Source: Bryobacterales bacterium
Lineage (GTDB): Bacteria; Acidobacteriota; Terriglobia; Bryobacterales; Bryobacteraceae
Direction: 5' to 3'
NCBI GenBank assembly: GCA_025350625.1
Contig: JANXXL010000212.1
Location: 1 to 40,595, forward strand
DNA: 40,595 nucleotides
The notes beneath the pieces are model-generated. The model saw only the letters and a list, made by a program, of their open reading frames with translations. It did not search any database and was not told the DNA's origin. The position numbers and the translations under genes were made by a program. Positions 17,465 through 26,119 of the stretch are shown here, in pieces (the stretch's first letter is position 1; each line of letters begins with the position of its first letter).

Positions 17465-19711
17465 ATGATGAAATCCGCCCTGGTTGCGCTTTCTGTGGTT
17501 CTATTGTTTGGTTGCGGCGGCAGCTCGTCCAATCGAATGCTGGAATCGGGCAAACGTCACTTCGAGCAGAAAGAATACGACCGGGCGATCCTTGAATTCA
17601 AGAATGCAGTTCAGGTGGCGCCCAAGAATGCGGAGGCTCATTACCAACTGGGTTTGGCGCATCTCGCGGTGGGCGACGACGGGCTTGCAGCAGGAGACTT
17701 CCGGCGAGCCACCGAATTAAATCCACACTATACCGAGGCGCAACTCAAACGTGCCCAAATTCTCTCCACCACCACCGATGCTGTGCTCCTATCGGACGCA
17801 GAAACGCTGGCCCGCGCGGTCCTCGAAGTGCGGCCGGGGGACGCGGACACGCTCCAAGCTTTAGGCATGGCGGAATACCGCCGAGGCAGCACCAAGCGTG
17901 CGATTGAGCATTTTACGGAAGCGTTGAGCCGGTCCCCTGGTCATTTGAAAGCTTCACTAGGGTTGGCGGCCATTCGACTGGAGCAGCGAGACGCACTCGC
18001 CGCAGAGCGTATTTTGAAGGCAGCGGCGGCGACGGCGCCCCACTCGGTGGATGCGCAAATTGCGCTGGCGCGCTTGTATTCGATAACTGGAGATCCCGGC
18101 CAGGCGGAGGAGCATTTACGGCGTGCACTCGAGTTCGATCCCCTGAACGCTCCCGCTATGCTCGACCTCGCCCGGTTGCAGGCAAATCAAGGCAAGAAGG
18201 ACGCCATCGAACAGACTTTGCAGCGCCTATCCACGCTTCCCGAGGCTTCTTACCGGTCGCTGCACGCAGTATTTTTGTTCGAGACCGGCAATCGGGAAGC
18301 ATCCATCGCGGAGCTTGAGGATCTGTATCGGAAAGATCCCCAAAACCGCGAGGTACGCACCCGTTTGGTAGATGAGTACCTGTCGATGAATCGGGTAGAC
18401 CGGGCCACCGAGGTTTTGACCGTCGCGCTTCAAACGACGCCGATGGATGCCGACGCTCTGGAGCAGCGATGCCAGATTTTTATCGACTCCGGACGGCTGG
18501 ACGAAGCGGAACGAGATTTGTTGCTGGTGCTCAGATCCCGGCCCTATTCCGCTCGAGGTCATTACCTCTTCGCTCAAGTACATCGCTCGCGGGGGCGCAT
18601 TTCGAGTTACCGGAAGGAGTTGCTTGCGGCGCTTCAGTACGATCCCCGGCTCTTAAATGCGCGATTAGAACTTTCGCAGAGCCTTCGTAATGAAGGCGTC
18701 ATGAAAGAAGCCCTAACGACGCTTAACAGAATGCCGGAAGATCAAAAATCGGCGTTACCGGCCATCGTCGAGCGAAACTGGGTACTCTTGGCGCTGGGAG
18801 AAACTGAACTCGCGCAGCGGGGGATCGAACAAGGATTGAAGCTGAAGGTAACCGCGCCGCTGCTGACGGAGGACGGTCTTATGAAGCTCCGTCAGGGTCA
18901 GATGGAGCCGGCTCGCGCGGCGTTAGAGAAGGCGCTGGCTCTCGCTCCGCAGGATACCGATATACTCGATGCCATCGCGACCAGCTTCGCGATCGCCAAG
19001 CAACCGGGGCGGGCTATCGATCGCATTCGCCGTCATATCGCGGAGCAGAATTCGGCGCCTATGAATCACTTGCTGGGGTCATGGCTGGAACGGACTGGCG
19101 ATCCGGCGGGAGCCCGGCTGGCCTACGCGGCGGCTATCAAGGCAGATCCGAACTTCGCGCCGTCGCACATCCTCGCGGCGCGACTGGATTTAGTCAACCG
19201 CCGGTGGGACAGCGCTCGCGGGCTGCTCGCGCCGGTGCTGGCAGCGAATCCGCTGAATGTCGACGCGCTGGTCGGGGAGGGAATGCTCGAAGAAGAGACT
19301 GGAAATTTTCCCGCCGCGATTAAAATCTACCGGAAGATTCTGGAAATTGCTCCGAATAATGTGGCGGCGTTGAATAACCTTTCCGTGAGGCTTTGCGAAA
19401 GTCCCGCCACCGTCGAAGAAGCGCTGGAACTCGCAATACGGGTGCAGGAGTTGGCGCCGGATGACCCTGCGGTGAATGACACCATCGGCTGGGCGTACTT
19501 TAACAAGGGCGTGTACAAGACTGCGCTTAACTACCTGGTGAGGGCAGCGGCGCACGATAAGTCAGCCCGGGTGCAATACCATCTTGCGATGGCTTATTTC
19601 AAAACCGGTGACAAAACACAGGGGACGGCCACACTTCTCGCTGCGCAAAAACTTGATCCCAACTTGCCCGAAGCCGCCAGGGCACGAAAGATTGCATCAG
19701 GCGCTCCCTAA
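17465..19711 (+). CDS. TPR-repeat lipoprotein (PrsT-like)
   Basis: A 748-residue lipoprotein. The signal peptide MMKSALVALSVVLLFGC ends in a lipobox (LFGC), and the Cys is followed by GGSSS. The rest is tandem tetratricopeptide repeats of about 34 residues from AKRHFEQKEYDRAILEFKNAVQ onward, for example YNL-type helices AHYQLGLAHLAVGDDGLAAGDF and VAALNNLSVRL near the end. Repeats mediate protein-protein contacts. Length, lipobox and setting next to export and sigma-54 genes resemble the PEP-CTERM-system TPR lipoprotein PrsT, but that is inference. ATG 17465/17468 is preferred to ATG 17438 because it gives a normal lipoprotein signal; no start has a strong ribosome site. Confidence 0.85.
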   Translation: MMKSALVALSVVLLFGCGGSSSNRMLESGKRHFEQKEYDRAILEFKNAVQVAPKNAEAHYQLGLAHLAVGDDGLAAGDFRRATELNPHYTEAQLKRAQILSTTTDAVLLSDAETLARAVLEVRPGDADTLQALGMAEYRRGSTKRAIEHFTEALSRSPGHLKASLGLAAIRLEQRDALAAERILKAAAATAPHSVDAQIALARLYSITGDPGQAEEHLRRALEFDPLNAPAMLDLARLQANQGKKDAIEQTLQRLSTLPEASYRSLHAVFLFETGNREASIAELEDLYRKDPQNREVRTRLVDEYLSMNRVDRATEVLTVALQTTPMDADALEQRCQIFIDSGRLDEAERDLLLVLRSRPYSARGHYLFAQVHRSRGRISSYRKELLAALQYDPRLLNARLELSQSLRNEGVMKEALTTLNRMPEDQKSALPAIVERNWVLLALGETELAQRGIEQGLKLKVTAPLLTEDGLMKLRQGQMEPARAALEKALALAPQDTDILDAIATSFAIAKQPGRAIDRIRRHIAEQNSAPMNHLLGSWLERTGDPAGARLAYAAAIKADPNFAPSHILAARLDLVNRRWDSARGLLAPVLAANPLNVDALVGEGMLEEETGNFPAAIKIYRKILEIAPNNVAALNNLSVRLCESPATVEEALELAIRVQELAPDDPAVNDTIGWAYFNKGVYKTALNYLVRAAAHDKSARVQYHLAMAYFKTGDKTQGTATLLAAQKLDPNLPEAARARKIASGAP

Positions 19712-19749
19712 GGTATTTTCCACCTGTCCCTCTCGGCTAGACTAGTACC

Positions 19750-21168
19750 GTGTTGGGGATAAGTTCTAATAACAAGCGTCTGCGTTTTCTGGTTGGACGG
19801 GAACTGGTGGTCCCGGTCCTGGCGTTGTTGGTCTCTCAATCGGCCTTTGCGCAGAGTGCTGTACTCTCCGCTGGATCCGGATCGGGGACCGCGGGAGCGA
19901 CGGTATCCATTCCGATCAATTTGACGTCTGCGGGTGCAGCCCAAATCGTCGGCATCCAATGGACATTCAGTTTTTCCTCGGACGTCACCGGCGTGACGGT
20001 GTATGCGGGGCCTTCAGCGACCAATGCGCGGAAATCGGTTACCTGCTCCGGAACCAGATGCCTGGTTTTTGGATTCAATAACAACCTGGTGGCTGACGGG
20101 ACCATCGCGATTGCGACGTTTCAACTAGCGACCTTTCCTTCAAACAACACCATTCCCGTTACTCTTTCGAATATAGTCGTCTCGGCGGCCTCGGGTGCCG
20201 CGATAACCGCCAGCGGCGGATCGGGGAACATTTCGTTGATCGCGCCGGCCATCTCTCCCGGCATTCCTCCCATAACTTTAGGGGCGTCGGCGAACTGTGC
20301 TGAGTTTCCAGCGACACAAGATGGCCGGTGCTTTACGCAAAGTATCATTCCCTGGGTAACGTTCGGCGATGTCTGGGAAAGCCGGCTCAAGATGGGTAAC
20401 TTGTCGAGCGGTGCGGGAGGGCCGATTCAGGTGAGCTTTACTCTGCTGCCTCCGACGCCAGCTACCAATGGCCGGCCCAATCATATCCCGGCATTTTTTC
20501 TCGATAACCGGTCGCTCCCCGCGGGCCAATTGCAGATGGGCGAGAGTGCGATTTACTCGCTTCTCGCCAACGAATCGGTGGACGTGCGTTTTCTGTACCC
20601 TCCGAGCGGCTGCGATTCTCACGGCGAAAATTGCGGCAATACGCCTGACCCGAGCCAGTTATCGTATGGTTCGATCCTGGTACGGTACCTGGCTACGAGT
20701 CCTGCTAATTTGCGGGGTCTTGCTAAAGCGGAGGTGACCTTTCTCGCCCGCAAGGATGGCAGCGTGTATGGCTGGCAGGCGACGGAAAAGGAAGCAGCGC
20801 CCGCGCGCATGTGGAAGGCTCCGGTGGAGGTAACTTACGATAAGGCCGCGAACTATTTGACCAGTCAAGAGGCCGCTGCCGCGATTACCAACCCGGGAAC
20901 CCAGGACGCCACCGTGAGGGCCACTCTTTACGATCAGAACGGAAACCTCGTCGTGGCCAAGGATTTCGTGGTTACAACCTGGAGCGCGATCAGCTTTACC
21001 TTTTCGAGCCCCGGCGGATTCGGACCGGCAATGTTTCCGCAGCAGGCGGATTTCAGCGGGTGGGTAACGTTTGAGGTGATCGCTCCGAGCGGCGGCGTCG
21101 TAAGTCCGCTGGTATTGCAGGGGATTGGAAATTCGTTGGCCAGCGTTGACGTTCAGCCTTTCCCTTAG
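19750..21168 (+). CDS. Exported cohesin-domain protein
   Basis: A 472-residue exported protein. The signal peptide ends in SQSAFAQSA. Residues ~37-165 have the beta-rich pattern of a bacterial cohesin domain: AGATVSIPINLTSAG, VGIQWTFSFSSDV and GTIAIATFQLATF. The C-terminal half (from about CFTQSIIPWVTFGDVWESRLKMGNLS) is unassigned but recalls domains found in secreted Solibacter proteins. Cohesin folds bind dockerins or other partners, and in this phylum usually occur outside cellulosomes. The GTG start has no ribosome site; TAGACT lies only 6 bp before it, so a leaderless transcript is possible. The TAG stop overlaps the target duplication of the mobile cassette. Confidence 0.78.
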   Translation: MLGISSNNKRLRFLVGRELVVPVLALLVSQSAFAQSAVLSAGSGSGTAGATVSIPINLTSAGAAQIVGIQWTFSFSSDVTGVTVYAGPSATNARKSVTCSGTRCLVFGFNNNLVADGTIAIATFQLATFPSNNTIPVTLSNIVVSAASGAAITASGGSGNISLIAPAISPGIPPITLGASANCAEFPATQDGRCFTQSIIPWVTFGDVWESRLKMGNLSSGAGGPIQVSFTLLPPTPATNGRPNHIPAFFLDNRSLPAGQLQMGESAIYSLLANESVDVRFLYPPSGCDSHGENCGNTPDPSQLSYGSILVRYLATSPANLRGLAKAEVTFLARKDGSVYGWQATEKEAAPARMWKAPVEVTYDKAANYLTSQEAAAAITNPGTQDATVRATLYDQNGNLVVAKDFVVTTWSAISFTFSSPGGFGPAMFPQQADFSGWVTFEVIAPSGGVVSPLVLQGIGNSLASVDVQPFP

Positions 21169-21174
21169 GCGCTG
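21167..21174. repeat. Left target-site duplication AGGCGCTG
   Basis: Eight bases identical to 21673-21680, directly abutting the left inverted repeat. The copy starts inside the TAG stop codon of the cohesin gene, so the insertion did not change that protein. Confidence 0.88.
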
Positions 21175-21187
21175 GGTAGTCGGATAA
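21175..21187 (+). repeat. Left terminal inverted repeat
   Basis: GGTAGTCGGATAA, followed by ATG; the right end read inward gives the same 13 bases followed by GATG, so similarity continues with a one-base offset. Confidence 0.88.
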
Positions 21188-21202
21188 ATGTTGGTTGACG
21201 GC

Positions 21203-21610
21203 TTAGTTTGAGAGGCGGCCCAAATCGCTTATGAGTTGAAGGGAGGCGTTCTCCATCTCAACGTCAAAGTCGTTTAACTGAGCAAGCAAGCATCTATAGC
21301 AGCAGAAAGCGAACAGGGCTGTCAGCAACCCCAACGCGGCAGGAACAAGCGATTCCGCCAGTCGTCCACTCGTGCTGCCCAAATTAATGGAGCTTGGGCC
21401 GTCGATCGCGGGGAACGAATTCGCGATACCCAGGAGCGTGCCGAACATACCGATAAACGGCGCGATAGATGAAATTGTTGCGAGGCTATTCGGCCCCCGT
21501 TTCATCTCACCATGAACAACGGACGCCGAACGCGCACAGGCTCGTTCAGTAGCATCTAGTGCCGCACTTCTATTCTTCACGCGAGCCCAGTATACGCCCA
21601 AACCGGCCAC
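21203..21610 (-). CDS. ExbB/TolQ/MotA-like proton channel fragment inside the cassette
   Basis: A 135-residue product containing the two C-terminal membrane helices of the MotA/TolQ/ExbB family: SLATISSIAPFIGMFGTLLG and LAESLVPAALGLLTALFAF, then a cytoplasmic tail. Full proteins of the family have about 200-240 residues with an N-terminal first helix; that helix is absent here. The open frame starts at a GTG just after an in-frame TGA; upstream of the TGA the same frame reads back to ATG near 21645 (MVPSSRKAATIA), so a longer product would need readthrough. No ExbD/TolR partner is nearby. It is either a captured, decaying passenger or a short channel-like protein. GTG 21610 lacks a ribosome site and lies in a hairpin. 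Confidence 0.6.
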   Translation of the reverse strand: MAGLGVYWARVKNRSAALDATERACARSASVVHGEMKRGPNSLATISSIAPFIGMFGTLLGIANSFPAIDGPSSINLGSTSGRLAESLVPAALGLLTALFAFCCYRCLLAQLNDFDVEMENASLQLISDLGRLSN

Positions 21611-21620
21611 ACGGGCCGGT
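21602..21620. other. GC hairpin at the start of the cassette ORF
   Basis: ACCGGCC (21602-21608) and GGCCGGT (21614-21620) pair perfectly around the loop ACACG. It covers the GTG start of the ExbB-like frame and lies 3 nt downstream of the in-frame TGA on the - strand. It could block translation or transcription entering the cassette. Confidence 0.55.
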
Positions 21621-21659
21621 CAAGCAATGGTGGCGGCTTTGCGAGAAGAGGGAACCATC

Positions 21660-21672
21660 TTATCCGACTACC
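21660..21672 (-). repeat. Right terminal inverted repeat
   Basis: TTATCCGACTACC, exact reverse complement of 21175-21187. Confidence 0.88.
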
Positions 21673-21680
21673 AGGCGCTG
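21673..21680. repeat. Right target-site duplication AGGCGCTG
   Basis: Identical to 21167-21174, abutting the right inverted repeat. Confidence 0.88.
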
Positions 21681-21714
21681 GCGCTCTGAACCTCCGGCGC
21701 TGCTAGGATGAAAC

Positions 21715-22860
21715 ATGGAACTCCGAAGGGTGGCGCCTTCCGCGGCTGCTTCCGCTCGGTTTGCGTTGGCAAGTTTTGCCATCTCGCTCGCGTTTGCGGC
21801 CCCTGCGGTGATTCAAGCCGACCGCGTGCTGCTGGTAGTGAATGACAATTCACCTCTCTCTCGCCAGATCGGCGAATATTATGCTCGCCGCCGCGGCGTG
21901 GCGCCCAAAAACGTCTGCCACATCAAGACGAAGCTCGACGAGGAAATTTCGCGTGATGATTACGATCGCCAGATCGCCGGGCCTATCGGGACTTTTCTTC
22001 GCAAAGAAGGGTTAGAGGAAAGCATTTACTATATCGTGACTACGGCAGGTGTGCCGTTGAAAATCCCCGGTAGTGACGGTTTGGGCGGGAATTACGCGTC
22101 GGTCGATAGCGAACTCACTCTGCTCTATTCGGATCGCAAAAACGGGAGGCCACACATTATCAATGGCGTGATCCCCAATCCATTTTTTGGAAAAAGAGAC
22201 CGGGCGTTTTCGCATCCCGAATTTCCCATCTACCTGGTAACGCGCCTGGCCGCCTATGACTTCGACGGCGTCAAGGGCATGATTGAGCGATCCTTGGCGG
22301 CCTCTAACCGCGGCAAATTTATCCTCGACTTGCGCAGTTCCGACGATGAGCCAGGGAACGATTGGCTGCGTGACGCCGCGATTCTGCTTCCCAGAGACCG
22401 CGTGGTGCTGGATGAAACCACCCAGCCTGTTTGGGATCAGACCGATGTCATCGGCTACGCCGGCTGGGGCTCGAACGACAGGCATCATAACCGCCGCTTT
22501 CCCGGATTCCATTGGCTTCCCGGGGGCATCGTCACCGAATATGTATCGACGGATGCACGCACCTTTAAAAAACCTCCAGAAAAATGGATACCCACTATGG
22601 AGTGGAGCAATGCCTCGGCTTGGTTCGCGAATTCACCGCAGTCAATGGTGGCGGATTATATCCTCGAAGGGGCGACAGGCGGCTCGGGGCATGTCTACGA
22701 ACCGTACTTGACCATGACGCCTCGGCCGGACTTGTTGTTTCCCGCCTACTATGGCGGGCGCAATCTTGCCGAGAGTTACTATCTGGCGATCCCCTCGTTG
22801 AGTTGGCAGAACATTGTTGTGGGAGATCCGCTCTGTTCTCTAGGAAGCCCGGCACGCTAG
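21715..22860 (+). CDS. TIGR03790-type exported protein, unknown function
   Basis: A 381-residue protein with a likely signal peptide (ARFALASFAISLAFAAP) and the sequence ADRVLLVVNDNSPLSRQIGEYYARRRGVAPKNVCHI, which matches my memory of the TIGR03790 family found in Acidobacteria and Planctomycetes. Further recognisable blocks are YYIVTTAGVPLKIPG, VDSELTLL, VTRLAAYDFD and a late NIVVGDPLC. The fold may be peptidase-like, but no activity is established to my knowledge. ATG 21715 follows AGGA with 6-nt spacing. The leader was split by the mobile cassette, which now separates it from the cohesin gene; before insertion the two would have been about 40 bp apart and possibly cotranscribed. Confidence 0.75.
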   Translation: MELRRVAPSAAASARFALASFAISLAFAAPAVIQADRVLLVVNDNSPLSRQIGEYYARRRGVAPKNVCHIKTKLDEEISRDDYDRQIAGPIGTFLRKEGLEESIYYIVTTAGVPLKIPGSDGLGGNYASVDSELTLLYSDRKNGRPHIINGVIPNPFFGKRDRAFSHPEFPIYLVTRLAAYDFDGVKGMIERSLAASNRGKFILDLRSSDDEPGNDWLRDAAILLPRDRVVLDETTQPVWDQTDVIGYAGWGSNDRHHNRRFPGFHWLPGGIVTEYVSTDARTFKKPPEKWIPTMEWSNASAWFANSPQSMVADYILEGATGGSGHVYEPYLTMTPRPDLLFPAYYGGRNLAESYYLAIPSLSWQNIVVGDPLCSLGSPAR

Positions 22861-23735
22861 TGACCTCTTCTCCCAATATCTATATCGCCGATGTCGGGCT
22901 CCTGACGCGCTTCTGGAGCCGGTTGCGGGCGGCGGCCATAACTACCGTCGAGGACGGGTGCCTAGCGACGGCGAAGGGCGCGGCGTATTCGTCGCTGCTG
23001 GCTTTCTTCCCGGTACTCACTACGCTTGCTGCTCTGCTGGTGCAAGCCAATGCGGACGCTGTCGCCCGTACCATCGCAAGGTTGCTCTCCGACGTGATCC
23101 CGCCCGGCACCGAGGACGTGGTTCGCGGGCTTTTTATTGTTAAAGGACGCCGGCCTACCGGGCTGTTGGTGGGCGCGGTGGGGCTGGCGATATGGGCCAG
23201 TTCGGGCGTGATGATGAGCCTGCTCGAAGGGTTCCGCGCGATTTATCGCATCCCCAGCGGGCGCTCCTTGCTGAAGGAACGCGCGGTGGCGCTGTGGCTG
23301 GTGCTGATCGCGGCGATTCCTATCTTGGGCGCCTCGGCGCTGATCGTATTCGGCAACCGCGCGCGCCGCGCTTTCATCGAGTGGCTGGGAGTGACTCGCG
23401 ACGCGAACAATCTGCGAGGGTGGCTCCAATTAGCGGGCCAGGCGCTGAGCTTCGCGATCGCCCTGGCAGCCATCGTACTGGTTATGGCACTGGTGTATTA
23501 TTTCGGTCCGAACCGCAAGCAAACTTTTCGCGGAGTGTTTCCGGGGGCGGTGCTGGCCACGGTGCTGTGGCTGCTCGCCACTTTGGCGGTGGGATGGTAC
23601 CTTCGCGATATCACTAACTACAACGTACTTTATGGAGGCGTGGGAGCCGGACTCGCCTTGCTGGTTTGGAGCTATGTCTTATCCGTCATCACGCTGTTCG
23701 GCTGCGCCTATAATGCCGTCGGGCAACAGCGCTAG
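22860..23735 (+). CDS. YihY/BrkB-family inner membrane protein
   Basis: A 291-residue membrane protein with about six helices. [22 protein letters not shown] near residue 40 is the YihY/UPF0761 (formerly BrkB, PF03631) signature, followed by [44 protein letters not shown] and a final [20 protein letters not shown]. The function of this family is still unclear; it was once wrongly called ribonuclease BN. GTG 22860 shares its first base with the TAG stop of the previous gene (TAGTG), so the two are translationally linked. A longer open frame upstream lies inside the neighbour and is rejected. Confidence 0.88.
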   Translation: MTSSPNIYIADVGLLTRFWSRLRAAAITTVEDGCLATAKGAAYSSLLAFFPVLTTLAALLVQANADAVARTIARLLSDVIPPGTEDVVRGLFIVKGRRPTGLLVGAVGLAIWASSGVMMSLLEGFRAIYRIPSGRSLLKERAVALWLVLIAAIPILGASALIVFGNRARRAFIEWLGVTRDANNLRGWLQLAGQALSFAIALAAIVLVMALVYYFGPNRKQTFRGVFPGAVLATVLWLLATLAVGWYLRDITNYNVLYGGVGAGLALLVWSYVLSVITLFGCAYNAVGQQR

Positions 23736-23749
23736 AGCCGTCAGTTAGC

Positions 23750-26119
23750 ATGAAGGCAATGGCCCCCCTACTTTCTCCCGAGGAAGTTCACCGCCTGGAC
23801 GCGCACTGGCGTGCTGCGAATTATCTCTCGGTCGGGCAGATCTACCTCTACGCCAATCCTTTGCTGACCGAGCCGCTGTCGATCGAACATATCAAGCCCC
23901 GCCTGCTGGGGCACTGGGGCACCACCCCCGGCTTGAACTTTATTTACACTCACGCCAACCGCTTGATCCAAAAATACGACTTGAACATGATTTACATCTG
24001 CGGGCCGGGGCATGGCGGACCGGGCATGGTGGCGAATACGTGGCTCGAGGGCAGCTATACCGAGCGCTTCCCTAACATCACTCGCGATGCCGAAGGGATG
24101 CTGCGCCTGTTCACGCAGTTTTCTTTTCCCGGCGGCATACCCAGCCACGCCGCGCCGGAAACGCCCGGCTCCATTCATGAGGGCGGGGAACTGGGCTATT
24201 CGCTGCTGCATGCCTACGGCGTGGTGTTCGACAATCCTGACTTGCTGGCCCTCTGTGTCATCGGCGACGGGGAGGCCGAGACGGGAGCGCTGGCGGCCGG
24301 TTGGCACTCCAATAAATTTCTCGATCCGGTGTCAGACGGTGCGGTTATTCCGGTTCTGCATCTCAATGGGTATAAGATCGCCGGCCCCACTGTGCTGGCA
24401 CGCATTCCACGTGAAGAGTTGACTCAATTTCTCTGTGGTTGCGGTTATCGACCTTACTATGTCGAAGGTCATGAGCCGGAGCCTATGCATCAAGCCATGG
24501 CTTCCACGTTCGAGGCCGCGATTCTCGAAATTCGCGCCATCCAGAAAGACGCGCGTGAAAAGGGATTCCGCGAGCGCCCGACGTGGCCCGTAATTGTCCT
24601 GATTTCGCCGAAGGGCTGGACCGGTCCCAAAGTGGTGGATGGGGTTCAGATTGAGGGCACTTTCCGGGCCCACCAAGTTCCGCTGGAACAGTTGGCCGAA
24701 AAGCCCGCTCATATCAAAATTCTTGAGGAGTGGATGAAGAGCTACCGGCCCGAGGAGCTTTTCGACGATGACGGCAGCCCGGTGCCCGAAATTCTGGCGG
24801 CGGCGCCTAAAGGCTCGCGGCGCATGGGGATGAACCCGCATGCTAACGGTGGCATCCTGCTCCAAGATCTGCGGCTCCCGGATTTTCGCAAATACGCGGT
24901 GACGGTGGCGAAGCCTGGCGCTGCCGTAGCTGAAGCCACACGCGTCCTGGGGAACATGTTGCGAGACGTGATGCAAGAAAATAATGGCGGCCGCAATTTC
25001 CGCGTTTTTGGACCCGATGAAACGTCGTCGAACCGCTTGAACGCGCTCTTCGAAGTCACCAATCGGACCTCTACCGCTGCGATTTTTCCGAGCGACGATC
25101 ACCTCGCTCCCGACGGCCGGGTGATGGAGGTGTTAAGCGAGCATCTGTGTCAGGGATGGCTCGAAGGCTACCTGCTTACGGGTCGCCACGGCTTGTTTTC
25201 CTGCTACGAGGCGTTCGTGCACATCATCGACTCCATGTTCAACCAGCACGCCAAGTGGCTGAAGGTGACGCGCGGCATTCCTTGGCGCGAGCCCATCGCG
25301 TCGTTGAACTACCTGCTCACTTCTCACGTCTGGCGTCAGGACCATAACGGATTCAGCCATCAGGACCCCGGTTTTATCGATCATGTGATCAATAAGAAAG
25401 CGGACGTGGTGCGCGTCTACCTGCCGCCCGACGCCAATTGCCTGCTATCGGTGGCGGATCATTGCCTTCGCAGCCGCGATTACGTCAATGTCATCGTGGC
25501 GGGAAAACAACCCTCACCGCAGTGGCTGGATATAGATGCCGCCATCGCGCACTGTACCGCCGGTCTGGGAGTCTGGCAGTGGGCCAGCAGCGACCAGGGC
25601 GGCGAGCCCGATGTTGTCATGGCTTGCTGCGGCGATGTCCCCACGCTTGAAACGCTGGCCGCCGTGGACTTGCTGCGCACGCATCTGCCGGAGCTGAAAA
25701 TTCGTGTGGTCAATGTAGTCGACTTGATGGCCTTGCAGCCGGTAATCGAGCATCCGCACGGATTCACTGACGACGCCTTCGATGCCATTTTCACCAAAGA
25801 CAAGCCGGTTATTTTCGCGTTTCACGGCTATCCCTGGTTGATTCATCGCTTGACTTACCGCCGCACCAATCACGACAACCTGCACGTCCGCGGTTATAAG
25901 GAAGAAGGCACCACCACCACTCCCTTTGACATGACGGTGATGAACGACCTCGACCGTTTCCACCTGGCCGGCGATGTCATCGCCCGTGTGCCCGGCCTCG
26001 AAGCGAAGGCAGACAAAGCCAAGCTCGCGCTGCGCAACCACCTCATCGAACACAAGCTGTACGTGGCGCGCTACGGCATCGATATGCCGGAGATTCGCAA
26101 CTGGCAATGGCCGGCATGA
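23750..26119 (+). CDS. xfp: Xylulose-5-phosphate/fructose-6-phosphate phosphoketolase
   Basis: A 789-residue, full-length thiamine-diphosphate enzyme that splits xylulose 5-phosphate or fructose 6-phosphate with phosphate into acetyl phosphate plus an aldose phosphate. Hallmarks are [22 protein letters not shown] near the N-terminus, [44 protein letters not shown], the diphosphate-binding [11 protein letters not shown] ... NKFL, and later [13 protein letters not shown] and [10 protein letters not shown]. The protein is cytosolic. Its stop overlaps the acetate kinase ATG by 4 bp (ATGA), so acetyl phosphate production and use are coupled. The start ATG 23750 lies 14 bp after the YihY gene. Confidence 0.97.
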   Translation: MKAMAPLLSPEEVHRLDAHWRAANYLSVGQIYLYANPLLTEPLSIEHIKPRLLGHWGTTPGLNFIYTHANRLIQKYDLNMIYICGPGHGGPGMVANTWLEGSYTERFPNITRDAEGMLRLFTQFSFPGGIPSHAAPETPGSIHEGGELGYSLLHAYGVVFDNPDLLALCVIGDGEAETGALAAGWHSNKFLDPVSDGAVIPVLHLNGYKIAGPTVLARIPREELTQFLCGCGYRPYYVEGHEPEPMHQAMASTFEAAILEIRAIQKDAREKGFRERPTWPVIVLISPKGWTGPKVVDGVQIEGTFRAHQVPLEQLAEKPAHIKILEEWMKSYRPEELFDDDGSPVPEILAAAPKGSRRMGMNPHANGGILLQDLRLPDFRKYAVTVAKPGAAVAEATRVLGNMLRDVMQENNGGRNFRVFGPDETSSNRLNALFEVTNRTSTAAIFPSDDHLAPDGRVMEVLSEHLCQGWLEGYLLTGRHGLFSCYEAFVHIIDSMFNQHAKWLKVTRGIPWREPIASLNYLLTSHVWRQDHNGFSHQDPGFIDHVINKKADVVRVYLPPDANCLLSVADHCLRSRDYVNVIVAGKQPSPQWLDIDAAIAHCTAGLGVWQWASSDQGGEPDVVMACCGDVPTLETLAAVDLLRTHLPELKIRVVNVVDLMALQPVIEHPHGFTDDAFDAIFTKDKPVIFAFHGYPWLIHRLTYRRTNHDNLHVRGYKEEGTTTTPFDMTVMNDLDRFHLAGDVIARVPGLEAKADKAKLALRNHLIEHKLYVARYGIDMPEIRNWQWPA

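Larger units (their letters stand above)
21175..21672. mobile_element. 498-bp transposase-less mobile cassette carrying an ExbB-like fragment
   Basis: The ends are perfect 13-bp inverted repeats: GGTAGTCGGATAA at 21175-21187 and TTATCCGACTACC at 21660-21672. They are flanked by the 8-bp direct repeat AGGCGCTG on both sides. Removing the element plus one duplicate rejoins the cohesin stop to the TIGR03790 leader without loss. No transposase is encoded; the interior is almost wholly the - strand ExbB-like frame. This fits a mobile insertion cassette or MITE-like element moved in trans. Eight-base duplications occur in IS1595, IS66 and IS256 families among others, so I do not assign a family. 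Confidence 0.88.

Noticed and set aside
16890..17468. A 192-codon + strand frame opposite the secreted cysteine protein
   Set aside because: The - strand has a GGAGG site, a signal peptide and a perfect promoter; the + frame has none of these and overlaps all of it.
24332..25102. 256-codon - strand frame inside xfp
   Set aside because: xfp motifs cover this region without interruption.
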